Made by a program: the position numbers and the translations under genes | Source: Brenneria izadpanahii | GTDB taxonomy: Bacteria > Pseudomonadota > Gammaproteobacteria > Enterobacterales > Enterobacteriaceae | DNA: 64,000 nucleotides | Reading direction: 5' to 3' | Assembly: GCF_017569925.1 (NCBI RefSeq) | Contig: NZ_CP050854.1 | Span: forward strand, 1,736,001 to 1,800,000 | Part shown: in pieces, positions 19,197 through 29,982 of the stretch | Layout: the number at the start of each line of letters is the position of its first letter | Numbering within the stretch: the first letter of the stretch is position 1 | Notes under the pieces: generated by a model | Seen by the model: only the letters and a program-made list of their open reading frames with translations | Told to the model about the DNA's origin: nothing | Database searches by the model: none

Positions 19197-20045
19197 TTAA
19201 GTTTGGGCGATCAGCCGGGTTTTTATATCGGCGGGCGGCGCGTAGTAGGGGGCGGAGGTTATCAGCAGCGATACGCCGGTGCGGGCGTAGTCTTCGATGC
19301 TTTGCAGATTGATCCCTCCGGCCAGCGCCAGGCGGCATGAAGGCGCAACCTGCGCGGCGAGCGTTTTCAAGCGCAGAATATCTTCAACGGCGAACTTGTC
19401 CAACTGCAGGATATCGGGCGCGGCCTGGAGCGCGCGCTCGGCGTCCTGGAGGGTATTCGCCTCAACGACGAGCGTTTTTTCAGGCGCGTTGCGGCGTAGG
19501 GCGGCGATCATTCCCGGCCAGTCTTCCCGATCTGGCCAGAACTCGCGATGGTTGGCGAACAGCAGAATGCTTTCCGCCGTACCCAGCCGGTGGATGATTC
19601 CGCCGCCGGCGATAACGGCCTGCGTGGCCAACAGCTTGGTGCCCGGAATGGTTTTGCGGGTACAGGCGATTTTGCCGTCCTCGCTATGGCGCCGCAGGAT
19701 TTGCATCATCCTGAACATATAGTCCGTCACGCCGCAGCTCCACTCCAGAATATTCTGCGCGGTTTTCCAGCCCTGATGCAGCGCATCCGCCCGGCCTTTG
19801 GCGGCCAGCAGGATATCGCCCGCTTCCAGAAGCTGTCCGTCCTCGGCGGCCGTTTCGATCTCCAGTCCAAGGCGCAGCAGTACGCGGCGGGCGGCGTCGA
19901 TGCCGCTGACGCATCCGCCCCGGCGGTGCTGATAGACTATCTTCCCGCGGCGGGCGCCGATGCCCAGCGCCCGGGTGGTCAAATCGCCGCCCTGAATATC
20001 ATCTTGCAGCCATTGTTCGAGCTGAGAGTCCGGTAGAAAAACCAT
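19197..20045 (-). CDS. modD: ModD, quinolinate phosphoribosyltransferase-like protein
   Basis: A 282-residue homologue of NadC (quinolinate phosphoribosyltransferase), of the ModD branch often found in molybdate/metal transport loci. Visible features: DDIQGGDLTTRALGI at the N-terminus, RKTIPGTKLLATQAVIAGGG in the barrel, and LALAGGINLQSI near the end. Its exact reaction is not established. No molybdate transporter genes lie nearby, which is unusual. The start at 20045 has AAGGGGCG upstream; the TTG 15 bases earlier is less likely. It trails the ABC ATPase gene by 57 bp on the same strand. Confidence 0.8.
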   Translation of the reverse strand: MVFLPDSQLEQWLQDDIQGGDLTTRALGIGARRGKIVYQHRRGGCVSGIDAARRVLLRLGLEIETAAEDGQLLEAGDILLAAKGRADALHQGWKTAQNILEWSCGVTDYMFRMMQILRRHSEDGKIACTRKTIPGTKLLATQAVIAGGGIIHRLGTAESILLFANHREFWPDREDWPGMIAALRRNAPEKTLVVEANTLQDAERALQAAPDILQLDKFAVEDILRLKTLAAQVAPSCRLALAGGINLQSIEDYARTGVSLLITSAPYYAPPADIKTRLIAQT

Positions 20046-20102
20046 GCTGCGCCCCTTCAACGCCGATGCCTGTGATGAATAAGGATAAGCGCGCCGGGAG
20101 AA

Positions 20103-21941
<1,839 letters not shown>

Positions 21942-21950
21942 AATCTACTC

Positions 21951-23387
21951 TCAGGACGGAAACCGCGCCGAACAGCATACGTTCGGGCTGAACTTTGCAT
22001 CTTGATCAAAGGGAAAAGTAGGGCGCGTTTTTCTGTTTCGAGCCAGGCGCTCCACATACTGATCCACCACGCCCTGCGACAAAGCCATCAGGTTGGGGTT
22101 GGCCAGCGGCGCCAATTCGGGAGAAAGATAGCCGGACTTCACTACCACGATGGCGGCGGTTTCCGGGGTTAGTCCCAATAGATGGAAATCCGCCAGATAG
22201 TGGTAAGGACGACGACGGTCGGCCACCACCAGTTGGATCCCGCCGGTGCGTAATACCGCCTGCCGGGCGGCCGAACGGGATTCGTCGCTCAGGGTGACAA
22301 CCTCAAATTCGGCGGTGACCTGAACGCCGGCCGGATCGAGTGTGGCGCCGACGGTAAGCGTCAGGGTTTTGCCTACGCCGGCGGCGAAAGCCGCGTCGGT
22401 GGCGGGCTTATCGGTGATGCCGGCGACAATGACGCCCTGCGCCCGCTGGCGAATCAACTCCGCCAGAACATCGGCCCGATCGCCCACGCCGCCGCCGGTC
22501 GGGTTATCGCCGGAGTCGGCCAGGATAACCGGACCGGTGGCGCTGGCAATCGCCTTCGCGACGCATTCGCTGACCGAACCGGTTTCACAGCCGAATTTGA
22601 AATCATGGCGAGCCTGCCAGTATGACGCGGCGATTTCAATGGCCCGCGCCGACATCAGTTCCCGATCGGTGCCGGTGATGATCGAGGCGGCGGTGGCGCG
22701 CGGCTCATCGGCCCACACGTAACCGACCATCAGCGAGGCATCCCATATTCCTTCCTGGGCGTCGATAGCGGGCAGCGCGGCATACAGGCTTTTCGCCGGT
22801 TCATCTTCGGTGCTGGTGCGTTCGCCGGGCAGCACCACCGGCACCGGCGCCCAGAGTACGCCGGGGCGCACGCCGGTTTGCAGACACTTGACCAGCATGG
22901 AAACCGAACGTTGCATTGTTTCCCGCACATCGATATGCGGCGCGGTGCGGTAGGTGGAGAACATATCAATGGCGTCGACGATCCGCTGGGTGACGTTGCC
23001 GTGCAAATCGTAGCTTACGCTCAGGGGGCAGTCGCCGCCGATGAGTTCGCGCGTGGCGCTGATCCAATCGCCTTCCGCATCTTCCATCCCCTCAACGTAC
23101 ATAGCGCCGTGCATCGCCAGATACACTCCGTCGACCGGCAGGCTGGCGGCGAGGCGGGTAAGAAAATCCCGCTTAAAGTTTTCGTAGGTTTCGCGCGCGA
23201 TCGGCCCGCCGGCGATGGCGCGGGCGTGGAACGTCGGAATAAACGTCGCCGGGTAATCTTTCAGGAAGGCAAAGTATTCGTTTTCAGTCAGTTGTCCGCC
23301 CCGCAGAACCCGAAAATCATCTTCGCGGTTAAGAACCGGATTATAGGTGCTGCATTCTATGTGAATGCCGCCGAAAGCGATGCGCAT
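21951..23387 (-). CDS. M81-family (MlrC-like) metallopeptidase
   Basis: The 478-residue protein has the two-domain layout of MlrC (N-terminal DUF1485 part with HIECSTYNP, HGAMYVEG, YDLHGNVT and RTAPHIDVR; C-terminal MlrC part with DSGDNPTGGGVGDR). The His/Asp residues in these motifs form the metal site. MlrC of sphingomonads degrades linearised microcystin; most relatives act on unknown small peptides or amides. The start at 23387 has the family start MRIAFGGIH; upstream codons lie in the end of the ROK gene region and show no homology. Gene order places it between the ROK repressor (11 bp) and the ABC ATPase, so a cytoplasmic step after import is likely. Confidence 0.85.
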   Translation of the reverse strand: MRIAFGGIHIECSTYNPVLNREDDFRVLRGGQLTENEYFAFLKDYPATFIPTFHARAIAGGPIARETYENFKRDFLTRLAASLPVDGVYLAMHGAMYVEGMEDAEGDWISATRELIGGDCPLSVSYDLHGNVTQRIVDAIDMFSTYRTAPHIDVRETMQRSVSMLVKCLQTGVRPGVLWAPVPVVLPGERTSTEDEPAKSLYAALPAIDAQEGIWDASLMVGYVWADEPRATAASIITGTDRELMSARAIEIAASYWQARHDFKFGCETGSVSECVAKAIASATGPVILADSGDNPTGGGVGDRADVLAELIRQRAQGVIVAGITDKPATDAAFAAGVGKTLTLTVGATLDPAGVQVTAEFEVVTLSDESRSAARQAVLRTGGIQLVVADRRRPYHYLADFHLLGLTPETAAIVVVKSGYLSPELAPLANPNLMALSQGVVDQYVERLARNRKTRPTFPFDQDAKFSPNVCCSARFPS

Positions 23388-23397
23388 ATCAGCCTCG

Positions 23398-24531
23398 TTA
23401 ATCAGGTAAATGGATAAGGAAACGGTGAGCCGCAATACTGGCGGCGGCCCGCGCCCAGGTATCTTCGTTAATGATGATGGTGGATACCGGCGTTTTGCCG
23501 GAAATGCCCGGCAGAACATTCGACTCAATCGACTGCAGCACCACGGTGCGCAGCAATCCTTCGAATGCCTGGGGATGATGGGCGATAACCACCAGTTCCG
23601 GATCGTTCAACTGGATGATATTGGCGATAGCCAGACCCAGCGCGCTTCCGGCACGGTGTAAAATGGCGATGGCCGAGGTGTTGCCCGCCGCCGCCAGCTT
23701 TTCCAGTTCGTCGACGGAACCCGCCGGCAGCCCTTTTGCCTGCGTCATTTCACGAATGGCAATCAGCGACGCAATGGTGTCCAGGCAGCCGCGTTTGCCG
23801 CACCGGCAGGGCGTGCCGCCCAGTTCGATGGTGCAGTGTGCGATTTCGCCGGCGCCGCCGTGAGCGCCGCGGTTCAGGTTGCCCTGCAGATAGTGGGCCG
23901 AACCGATGCCATCGCTGTGGGTGATGACGGTGAAATTTTTGATGTCTTTTGCCACGCCGAACAGCTTTTCACTGACGGCCAGCGCTTTGGCGTCGTTTTC
24001 CAGGGAAACATCCAGCCCGGTTTTTTGTTTAAGCAGCGCGGCGAGAGGCACATTTCGCCAGCCCAACAGTGCCGACTGAACGCAGGTTTCCTGTTTTTCA
24101 TCGACAAACCCCGACAGGGTGACGCCGAGGCCGATGACCTGTTCGTTCCTGATTTTTTTGCTGACCAACAGATCGGGCAGCGCCCTGGCGATCCCTTCGG
24201 CCAGCGCTTCCGGCTGCGGCTCAAGGGGAATGGCTTTGCGGATCAGCGTCTTGCCATGCATGTCGATCAGCACCATGCGCGTCTCTGCGCCCAGCAGCGA
24301 CACGCCGATAAAATAGGCGCTATCCGCGCGCATTTTTAAGCGAACCGCAGGCCGGCCCTGTCCGTTGGCTTCCGCGTCGGTCTCGGCGAGCAGACCGTCA
24401 GCCAGCATTTCCTTAATCACGCCGCTGATTGCGGCTTTGCTGATTCCCATCTTTTGGGCAAGCGCTGTGCGGCTCATCCCCTGAGAGGCGATGATCAGGC
24501 GCAGAACCTGCTGTTGTTGTGGCGTTAACAT
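23398..24531 (-). CDS. ROK-family transcriptional repressor (NagC/Mlc-like)
   Basis: The 377-residue protein has an N-terminal winged helix-turn-helix (MSRTALAQKMGISKAAISGVIKEML) and a ROK kinase-fold domain. The zinc-binding motif CRCGKRGC and the adjacent GGAGEIAH sugar-site sequence are present. Such repressors leave DNA when a sugar or amino-sugar ligand binds. It is the first gene of the minus-strand operon and divergent from the ABC binding-protein gene, so it most likely controls both. Start 24531 is preceded by AGGGATCGG. A dyad at 24603-24625 is a candidate operator. Confidence 0.88.
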   Translation of the reverse strand: MLTPQQQQVLRLIIASQGMSRTALAQKMGISKAAISGVIKEMLADGLLAETDAEANGQGRPAVRLKMRADSAYFIGVSLLGAETRMVLIDMHGKTLIRKAIPLEPQPEALAEGIARALPDLLVSKKIRNEQVIGLGVTLSGFVDEKQETCVQSALLGWRNVPLAALLKQKTGLDVSLENDAKALAVSEKLFGVAKDIKNFTVITHSDGIGSAHYLQGNLNRGAHGGAGEIAHCTIELGGTPCRCGKRGCLDTIASLIAIREMTQAKGLPAGSVDELEKLAAAGNTSAIAILHRAGSALGLAIANIIQLNDPELVVIAHHPQAFEGLLRTVVLQSIESNVLPGISGKTPVSTIIINEDTWARAAASIAAHRFLIHLPD

Positions 24532-24602
24532 ATCCGATCCCTGATGTAGTGCGGTGATATCTGATGCGACAATAATCATAAGATATGAAATTATCAACAT
24601 AA

Positions 24603-24625
24603 TTTAGTTCATTAAAATTACTAAA
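24603..24625. promoter_or_regulatory. candidate ROK-repressor operator
   Basis: TTTAGT (24603-24608) and ACTAAA (24620-24625) form an inverted repeat around an AT-rich centre, similar in layout to NagC/Mlc sites. It lies in the 205-bp spacer between the ROK gene and the divergent binding-protein gene, where one operator could control both directions. Confidence 0.35.
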
Positions 24626-24736
24626 CAACGATTATAAGTAAAATATATGAACAAACTTGAGAGACTTTGTTTACCATCATTCTCGTTGGGGCTTCAGTGA
24701 CTTAATTGCAAGCGTACATCTATGGACGAGGGGTAT

Positions 24737-26284
24737 ATGAAAATGAAAACCATAAGCAAATCGTTTTATAAGCGTCGGCTCACGGTGTTGAGCTGCCTGA
24801 TTTCCGCCATCGTATGTGCGCCGCTACAGGCCGCGACGCTGACCGTTATGCAGAGCGAGCCGCCGCGCAGTATGGATCCGGGCAACCAAACCGCGACTTT
24901 TACTTCCACCGTGCTCGATCCGATGTATGAAGGGTTGACCCGGCTGAATGCGGAAGGCAAGGCCGAGCCGGCGCTGGCTCTCTCCTGGGAGTCCGACGCC
25001 GGCGGACTAAACTGGACTTTTAAACTTCGTCCCGGCGTAACCTTCCATGATGGCACGCCGTTCAACGCCGATGCGGTGGTCGCCAACTTCAACCGCCACC
25101 TGGATACCCAGCGCGGGCTGGCCGCCAGCGGCAAAATCCGGGCATTTCTCGGCTCGGTAAACAAAAAAGACGACATGACCGTCGAGTTTCATCTCACCAA
25201 ACTTTATCCCGCATTCCTGAATATTCTGGCTTCCGGGCCGGGGCTGATGGTCAGCCCGAAGGCCGATAAAGACGGCAATATCGGTATCAAGGCCGACGGC
25301 ACCGGTCCTTATAAACTGATTCAGTACAAAACCGGCGAATATGTTCTGGAAGGCAAAAATCCGGGGTATTGGGGGAAATCGACCGGTCCTGATGAAATTA
25401 AATGGACCTGGAGCAGCGAGCCCTCGGTGATGAACATGGCGCTTCAGGCCGGTCAGGCCGATGTGATCAATCCGGTGCCGCCGCAGTTTGCCGGCATGCT
25501 GAAAAACAACGCCGCGGTAACACTGCATCAGGCGCCCGGCGCCGCCGTGTTCTGGGTGGCGCTGAACACCGAAATCAAGCCGCTGGATGATGTCCGGGTC
25601 CGTCAGGCGTTGAACTTCGCCACCGATCGCGGCGCGCTGGTTAAAGCCATCTCTTTTGGTTACGCCACGCCGGCTAACTCGCCGCTGGCAACGGTCAATG
25701 CCGGTTACGATAAAACCCTGAACGACTATCCGTTTAATGTTGAAAAAGCCAAGGCGCTGCTGAAAGAGGCGGGCTACGGCGATGGTTTTTCCATGTCGAT
25801 AGCGGTACAGGGGCCGGAGGCGCGCATAGCTCAGGTGTTGCAAAGCATGTGGGGCCAGATCGGCGTTAAGGTCAATGTGAAGCAGATGGAAAGCGGCGTC
25901 TGGGCCAAAGCCGCGTTCGCCGATCGGGAAGAGAAAAAAGCGCAGGGCGTCAGTTCCGTTCTCGCATCCTGGTCTTCCGGCTCTTACGGCGCCGATCTGC
26001 AACTGCGTCCGCTGTACCACAGCCAGAGTTTTGCCCCCGCCGGCGCGAACCTGGGATTCTTCAACGATAAGAAAACGGATGAACTGATCGATCAGGCGGC
26101 CAGTACGCTGGATGAGGCTCAGCGCAATGCGCTTTATGTTCAGGCGCAGAAACAGATCAGCATTCAGGCGCCGCAGGTGCTGCTGTTCTATCAGGACGAT
26201 CTGTACGCTACGCGGAAAAATATTTCCGGCGTGAGCATGATGCCGGGCGGTCAGCTGGTGGTTCGTGATGCCCGCAAGGATTGA
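24737..26284 (+). CDS. peptide ABC transporter substrate-binding protein (SBP family 5)
   Basis: The 515-residue protein has a Sec signal peptide (SCLISAIVCAPLQAA, cleavage near residue 33). It is followed by the family-5 fold: SEPPRSMDPGNQT at the N-terminus, WTFKLRPGVTFHDGTPFNA (the family signature) and VRQALNFATDRGALV. It is periplasmic and delivers peptides or related solutes to the permeases downstream. ATG 24737 with GAGGGG upstream was chosen; ATG 24743 is equally possible. First gene of a five-gene operon. Confidence 0.88.
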   Translation: MKMKTISKSFYKRRLTVLSCLISAIVCAPLQAATLTVMQSEPPRSMDPGNQTATFTSTVLDPMYEGLTRLNAEGKAEPALALSWESDAGGLNWTFKLRPGVTFHDGTPFNADAVVANFNRHLDTQRGLAASGKIRAFLGSVNKKDDMTVEFHLTKLYPAFLNILASGPGLMVSPKADKDGNIGIKADGTGPYKLIQYKTGEYVLEGKNPGYWGKSTGPDEIKWTWSSEPSVMNMALQAGQADVINPVPPQFAGMLKNNAAVTLHQAPGAAVFWVALNTEIKPLDDVRVRQALNFATDRGALVKAISFGYATPANSPLATVNAGYDKTLNDYPFNVEKAKALLKEAGYGDGFSMSIAVQGPEARIAQVLQSMWGQIGVKVNVKQMESGVWAKAAFADREEKKAQGVSSVLASWSSGSYGADLQLRPLYHSQSFAPAGANLGFFNDKKTDELIDQAASTLDEAQRNALYVQAQKQISIQAPQVLLFYQDDLYATRKNISGVSMMPGGQLVVRDARKD

Positions 26285-26329
26285 TAACTTTCGAACAGGT
26301 CATCGGATAACCGCAGGCCGGAGGCGTGA

Positions 26330-27250
26330 ATGAAAGCCTATGTCGCTAAAAAAATATTGTCGCTGCCGCTTATCCTTTTCGGCGTTTCGATCATTATTTT
26401 CATGGCCATACGCGCCTTGCCGGGCGATCCCGCCCGCCTGATGGCCGGACCGGAAGCGCCGCAGGAAGCGGTTGATCACATGCGTACCCGGCTGGGGTTG
26501 GATAGGCCGCTGCCGGTGCAATACCTGAATTTCGCCGCCGATGCGCTGCATGGCGATCTGGGCGTTTCTCTCCAGTCCCAGCAGCCGGTGATCGGCGAGA
26601 TAGGCGAGCGGCTGCCCTATACCTTGTCTTTGGCGGTGTTAGCCTATCTGCTGGCGATCGCCGTCGGCGTGCCGGCGGGGATGATCGGCGCGGTTTACCG
26701 GCAGCGCAGCGCGGACCATATCGTGATGGTCCTGACCATCGCCGGGGCGTCTATCGCCAACTTTTGGCTGGCGTTGATGGCAATGAACACCTTTTCGGTG
26801 CAACTGGGCTGGCTTCCTTTATTGGGCGCCGATTCCTGGAAAAGTTATGTGTTGCCGACCGTTATTCTGGCCATTATGCCGATGGCGATGATGGCCAGAA
26901 TGACCCGCTCCAGCATGATCGACGTCCTCAGCGAGGATTACATCCGCACCGCGCGCGCGAAAGGGCTGCCGCCGGCTTGCGTATACTGGAAGCATGCCTT
27001 TCGCAACGCGCTGATTCCCATCGTCACCATTATCGCCCTCAATTTCGGCAGCCTGATTGGCGGCGCCGTCGTTACCGAATCGGTTTTCAACTGGCCGGGG
27101 ATCGGCCGCCTGCTGGTTGACTCGGTGCGCTACCGCGACTATCCGGTGATCCAGGGCGTAACGCTGATTGCGGTTACGGGCGTGGTGGTGATGAATTTAG
27201 TGGGGGAGATCATCATCGGCATGATCAACCCGAAAATAAGGTTCGACTAA
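26330..27250 (+). CDS. peptide ABC transporter permease (DppB-like)
   Basis: The 306-residue inner-membrane protein has six hydrophobic segments and the DppB/OppB pattern: RALPGDPARLMAGPEA early in the first periplasmic loop, and the EAA loop IRTARAKGLPPACVYWKHAFRNALIP that contacts the ATPase. GGAGG precedes the ATG. Its stop TAA shares one base with the start of the next permease, so translation is coupled. Confidence 0.9.
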   Translation: MKAYVAKKILSLPLILFGVSIIIFMAIRALPGDPARLMAGPEAPQEAVDHMRTRLGLDRPLPVQYLNFAADALHGDLGVSLQSQQPVIGEIGERLPYTLSLAVLAYLLAIAVGVPAGMIGAVYRQRSADHIVMVLTIAGASIANFWLALMAMNTFSVQLGWLPLLGADSWKSYVLPTVILAIMPMAMMARMTRSSMIDVLSEDYIRTARAKGLPPACVYWKHAFRNALIPIVTIIALNFGSLIGGAVVTESVFNWPGIGRLLVDSVRYRDYPVIQGVTLIAVTGVVVMNLVGEIIIGMINPKIRFD

Positions 27251-28116
27251 TGAACGGTATTGAAACGCCAGCCGCCCGCCGCCGCTCAGCTTCAGGGGCG
27301 GCGCTGAAATGGCTTTGGGCTCATCCGAGCATTACTTTCGGCGGCGGCCTGATAGCCCTGGTGGTGTTGATGGGGTTGATGGCGCCGTTTATCACCCGCT
27401 GGGATCCGACGGCTCAGGATTTGCTGAATACGCTTCAGCCGCCTTCGGCGGCGCACTGGTTCGGCACCGATGATTACGGACGGGATATTTTCTCCCGCGT
27501 GATTTATGGCGCGCGCATCTCAATGTTCGAGGTGATATTAAGCGTCGGCCTGTCCATGCTGGTGGGGATCCCGCTGGGGATTATCGCCGGATTGGCCGGG
27601 CGCAGCGCGGATCACGTCATCATGTGGGTGATGGATATCATTTTCGCCTTTCCGGGCATTGTTCTGGCGATCCTGATCGTCAGCGTGCTGGGCGAAGGGC
27701 TGATGAACATGCTGATTGCCATTTCGCTGTTTTCCATCCCGGTTTACGCGCGCCTGAGCCGCAACCTCACGCTGGGCCTTAAGGGGATGGAGTATATCGA
27801 AGCGGCGCACTCGCTGGGCATTCGCTACCCGCGCATTATCGTGCACTACATTCTGCGCAACGCCATCGGTCCGCTTATTGTGCAATCGACCCTGACGGCC
27901 GGCGCCGTGGTGCTGTCTGCGGCCAGTCTCTCCTTTCTCGGCCTGGGCGTGCAACCGCCGATGCCGGAGTGGGGCACCATGATGAGCGATGGGCGAAATT
28001 TTCTTGGATTGAACATCTATGTGTCGCTCTTCCCCGGATTAGCCATTTTGGTTACCGTTCTCGGCTTTAATGTGCTGGGCGATGGCTTACGCGACTTATT
28101 GGATACACGTACATGA
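27250..28116 (+). CDS. peptide ABC transporter permease (DppC-like)
   Basis: The 288-residue partner permease has an N-terminal OppC-type segment and the signature HWFGTDDYGRDIFSRVIYGAR. The EAA loop is EAAHSLGIRYPRIIVHYILRNA (shown in part), with SASSLSFLGLGVQPPMPEWG-like sequence near the end. It forms the channel with the preceding permease. The last four bases overlap the ROK kinase start (ATGA). Confidence 0.9.
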   Translation: MNGIETPAARRRSASGAALKWLWAHPSITFGGGLIALVVLMGLMAPFITRWDPTAQDLLNTLQPPSAAHWFGTDDYGRDIFSRVIYGARISMFEVILSVGLSMLVGIPLGIIAGLAGRSADHVIMWVMDIIFAFPGIVLAILIVSVLGEGLMNMLIAISLFSIPVYARLSRNLTLGLKGMEYIEAAHSLGIRYPRIIVHYILRNAIGPLIVQSTLTAGAVVLSAASLSFLGLGVQPPMPEWGTMMSDGRNFLGLNIYVSLFPGLAILVTVLGFNVLGDGLRDLLDTRT

Positions 28117-29087
28117 ATCAACTTTTAAAAAATCCGCCGGTCATTTGTGTGGATATCGGCGGATCTTTTATCAAATTCGGCGTTTCGCACCGGCAAGGTG
28201 AGGTGACGACGCTGGATAAAGCGCCGATGCCGGCCGACTCGTGGGAGATGTTTGCGGCCGCGTTGGAAAATCTTATACAGACCTACCGCGATCGCTATCC
28301 TGCCGATGCGGCGTTGGCCATCTCCGCCGCGGGGATTGTTTCACCGGAATCCGGCGAGGTGTTTGCCAGCAATATTCCCGCGTTTAAGGGGAAAAAGCTG
28401 GTGGACGAACTGGGCACGCGGCTCGGGCGTGAAGTCTGCATCGCCAATGATGCCGACTGTTTCGCCCTGGCGGAAGCGGTCGCCGGCAAAGGGAAAGGGC
28501 ACCGGGTGGTCTTCGGCGTCATCCTGGGGACGGGCGTCGGCGGCGGTCTGGCGGTTAACGGCCGGATCCTGTCCGGCGCCGGCGGCCTGACGGGAGAGTG
28601 GGGACATGGCCCGATCACCCGAACCGAAATCATTCTTGACGGCAAACCCCGCTATTTGCCCCGCCTGGCCTGCGGCTGCGGACAGCAGGGCTGTTTGGAC
28701 ACCTATGGCGGCGCGCGCGGGCTGGAACGCCTTCATCACGCCCTGCATAACCAGACGGCCGACAGCTTCAGCATTATCAACCGCTGGCAACAGGGCGAAC
28801 CGCTGGCCTGCCGGACCATCGACGCCTGGACGCAGGTGGTGGGCGAGCCGCTGGCTTACAGCATTAATCTGACGGGCGCTTCGCTGGTGGCCGTCGGCGG
28901 CGGACTTGCCGGCGTTCCGGCGCTTATCGAGGCGCTGGATAACGCGGTGCGCCCCCTGATCCTGCGCAAAAGCGAACGACCGGTGGTGGTGGCCGGCTGC
29001 TTTTCCCAGAATGGCGGCATGGTGGGCGCGTCCGTGCTGGGACGCGCGCAGGTCCGTTGTAAGCAGGAGCCTTATGAACATGCTTAG
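28113..29087 (+). CDS. ROK-family sugar kinase (N-acetylglucosamine kinase-like)
   Basis: The 324-residue protein has an N-terminal phosphate-binding DIGGSFIKFG, catalytic Asp in IANDADCFALAEA, GTGVGGG, the amino-sugar site motif GGLTGEWGHGP and the zinc motif CGCGQQGC. This pattern is that of ROK kinases for N-acetylated hexosamines (NagK, NanK). It should phosphorylate a sugar released after import. Having it inside a peptide-type ABC operon suggests that the imported molecule carries a sugar, for example a glycopeptide or muropeptide. That is inference. Confidence 0.85.
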   Translation: MNQLLKNPPVICVDIGGSFIKFGVSHRQGEVTTLDKAPMPADSWEMFAAALENLIQTYRDRYPADAALAISAAGIVSPESGEVFASNIPAFKGKKLVDELGTRLGREVCIANDADCFALAEAVAGKGKGHRVVFGVILGTGVGGGLAVNGRILSGAGGLTGEWGHGPITRTEIILDGKPRYLPRLACGCGQQGCLDTYGGARGLERLHHALHNQTADSFSIINRWQQGEPLACRTIDAWTQVVGEPLAYSINLTGASLVAVGGGLAGVPALIEALDNAVRPLILRKSERPVVVAGCFSQNGGMVGASVLGRAQVRCKQEPYEHA

Positions 29088-29829
29088 AAAATTGGAAGTC
29101 TGCTGTTACGGTCTGGAAAGCGCGATAAAGGCGGCTCAGGCGGGGGCCGACAGGATTGAACTGTGCAGCGCGCCCAGAGAGGGCGGTTTGACGCCGTCCT
29201 ATGCCGCGCTTTGTCTGGCGCGGGAGACGCTTTCCGTTCCGGCGTTTCCGATTGTCCGGCCTCGGGGCGGCGATTTCTGTTATAGCGACGCCGAGATCGC
29301 CGTGATGGAGCAAGACCTGAAATTTATCCGGCAGGCCGGGTTTAAAGGGGCGGTTTTCGGCGTGCTCGACGAGCAGGGGGCGGTTGATGTTAACCGTATG
29401 GAAAGACTGCTGAAACAGTGTGACGGTATGGAAATTACCTTTCATCGCGCTTTTGATATGTGCCGTTCCCCTTTTGATGCGCTGAAAACGCTGGAGGATC
29501 TGGGCGTCAAACGGATCCTCACCTCCGGCCAGCAGCCGACGGCGGAACGCGGGATCGAACTGCTGGCGAAACTTCATCATGCCAGCCGCGGGCCCGTCAT
29601 TATGGCGGGTTCCGGCGTCAGAGCCGCTAACATTGCCGCCTTTCTGGCTATCGGCCTGAATGAGGTTCACTCTTCCGCCGGGTTGCGCATCCCCTCGGCG
29701 ATGCAATACCGCAATCCCAATGTTTGCATGAGCCATGAAAACAACGATGAATATCTTATCGATACGGTAAGCGAAGAGGGGGTGAGAGAAATGAAGGACA
29801 TCATGCGGAATTTTATCCTATCTCAATAA
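29074..29829 (+). CDS. cutC: CutC-family TIM-barrel protein
   Basis: A 251-residue CutC homologue: LEVCCYGLESAIKAAQAGAD at the start, ELCSAPREGGLTPS, FPIVRPRGGDFCYS, ITFHRAFDMC and GVRAANIAAF. CutC was named for copper homeostasis in E. coli, but the evidence for copper handling is weak and the fold suggests an enzyme. Its place behind a ROK kinase in a transport operon supports a metabolic role. ATG 29074 (or 29080) lies after AGGAG, inside the last codons of the kinase gene. Confidence 0.88.
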   Translation: MNMLRKLEVCCYGLESAIKAAQAGADRIELCSAPREGGLTPSYAALCLARETLSVPAFPIVRPRGGDFCYSDAEIAVMEQDLKFIRQAGFKGAVFGVLDEQGAVDVNRMERLLKQCDGMEITFHRAFDMCRSPFDALKTLEDLGVKRILTSGQQPTAERGIELLAKLHHASRGPVIMAGSGVRAANIAAFLAIGLNEVHSSAGLRIPSAMQYRNPNVCMSHENNDEYLIDTVSEEGVREMKDIMRNFILSQ

Positions 29830-29982
29830 GCCGGCTGCGTTGACGGCGCCGTTTTTATCCGCCATTTCGGCGCAGATGGCCGTCAATATCGCGCGATTGG
29901 CGGCGTCCGGCTATCATTAATAGCCAGATGCATGAGAGACAGGGAGAATGCCGATGAAGAAACGATTTCATGGGGGTGGCTG

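Noticed and set aside
25007..26020. 337-codon minus-strand frame within the substrate-binding protein gene
   Set aside because: Shadow of a clear SBP family 5 gene.
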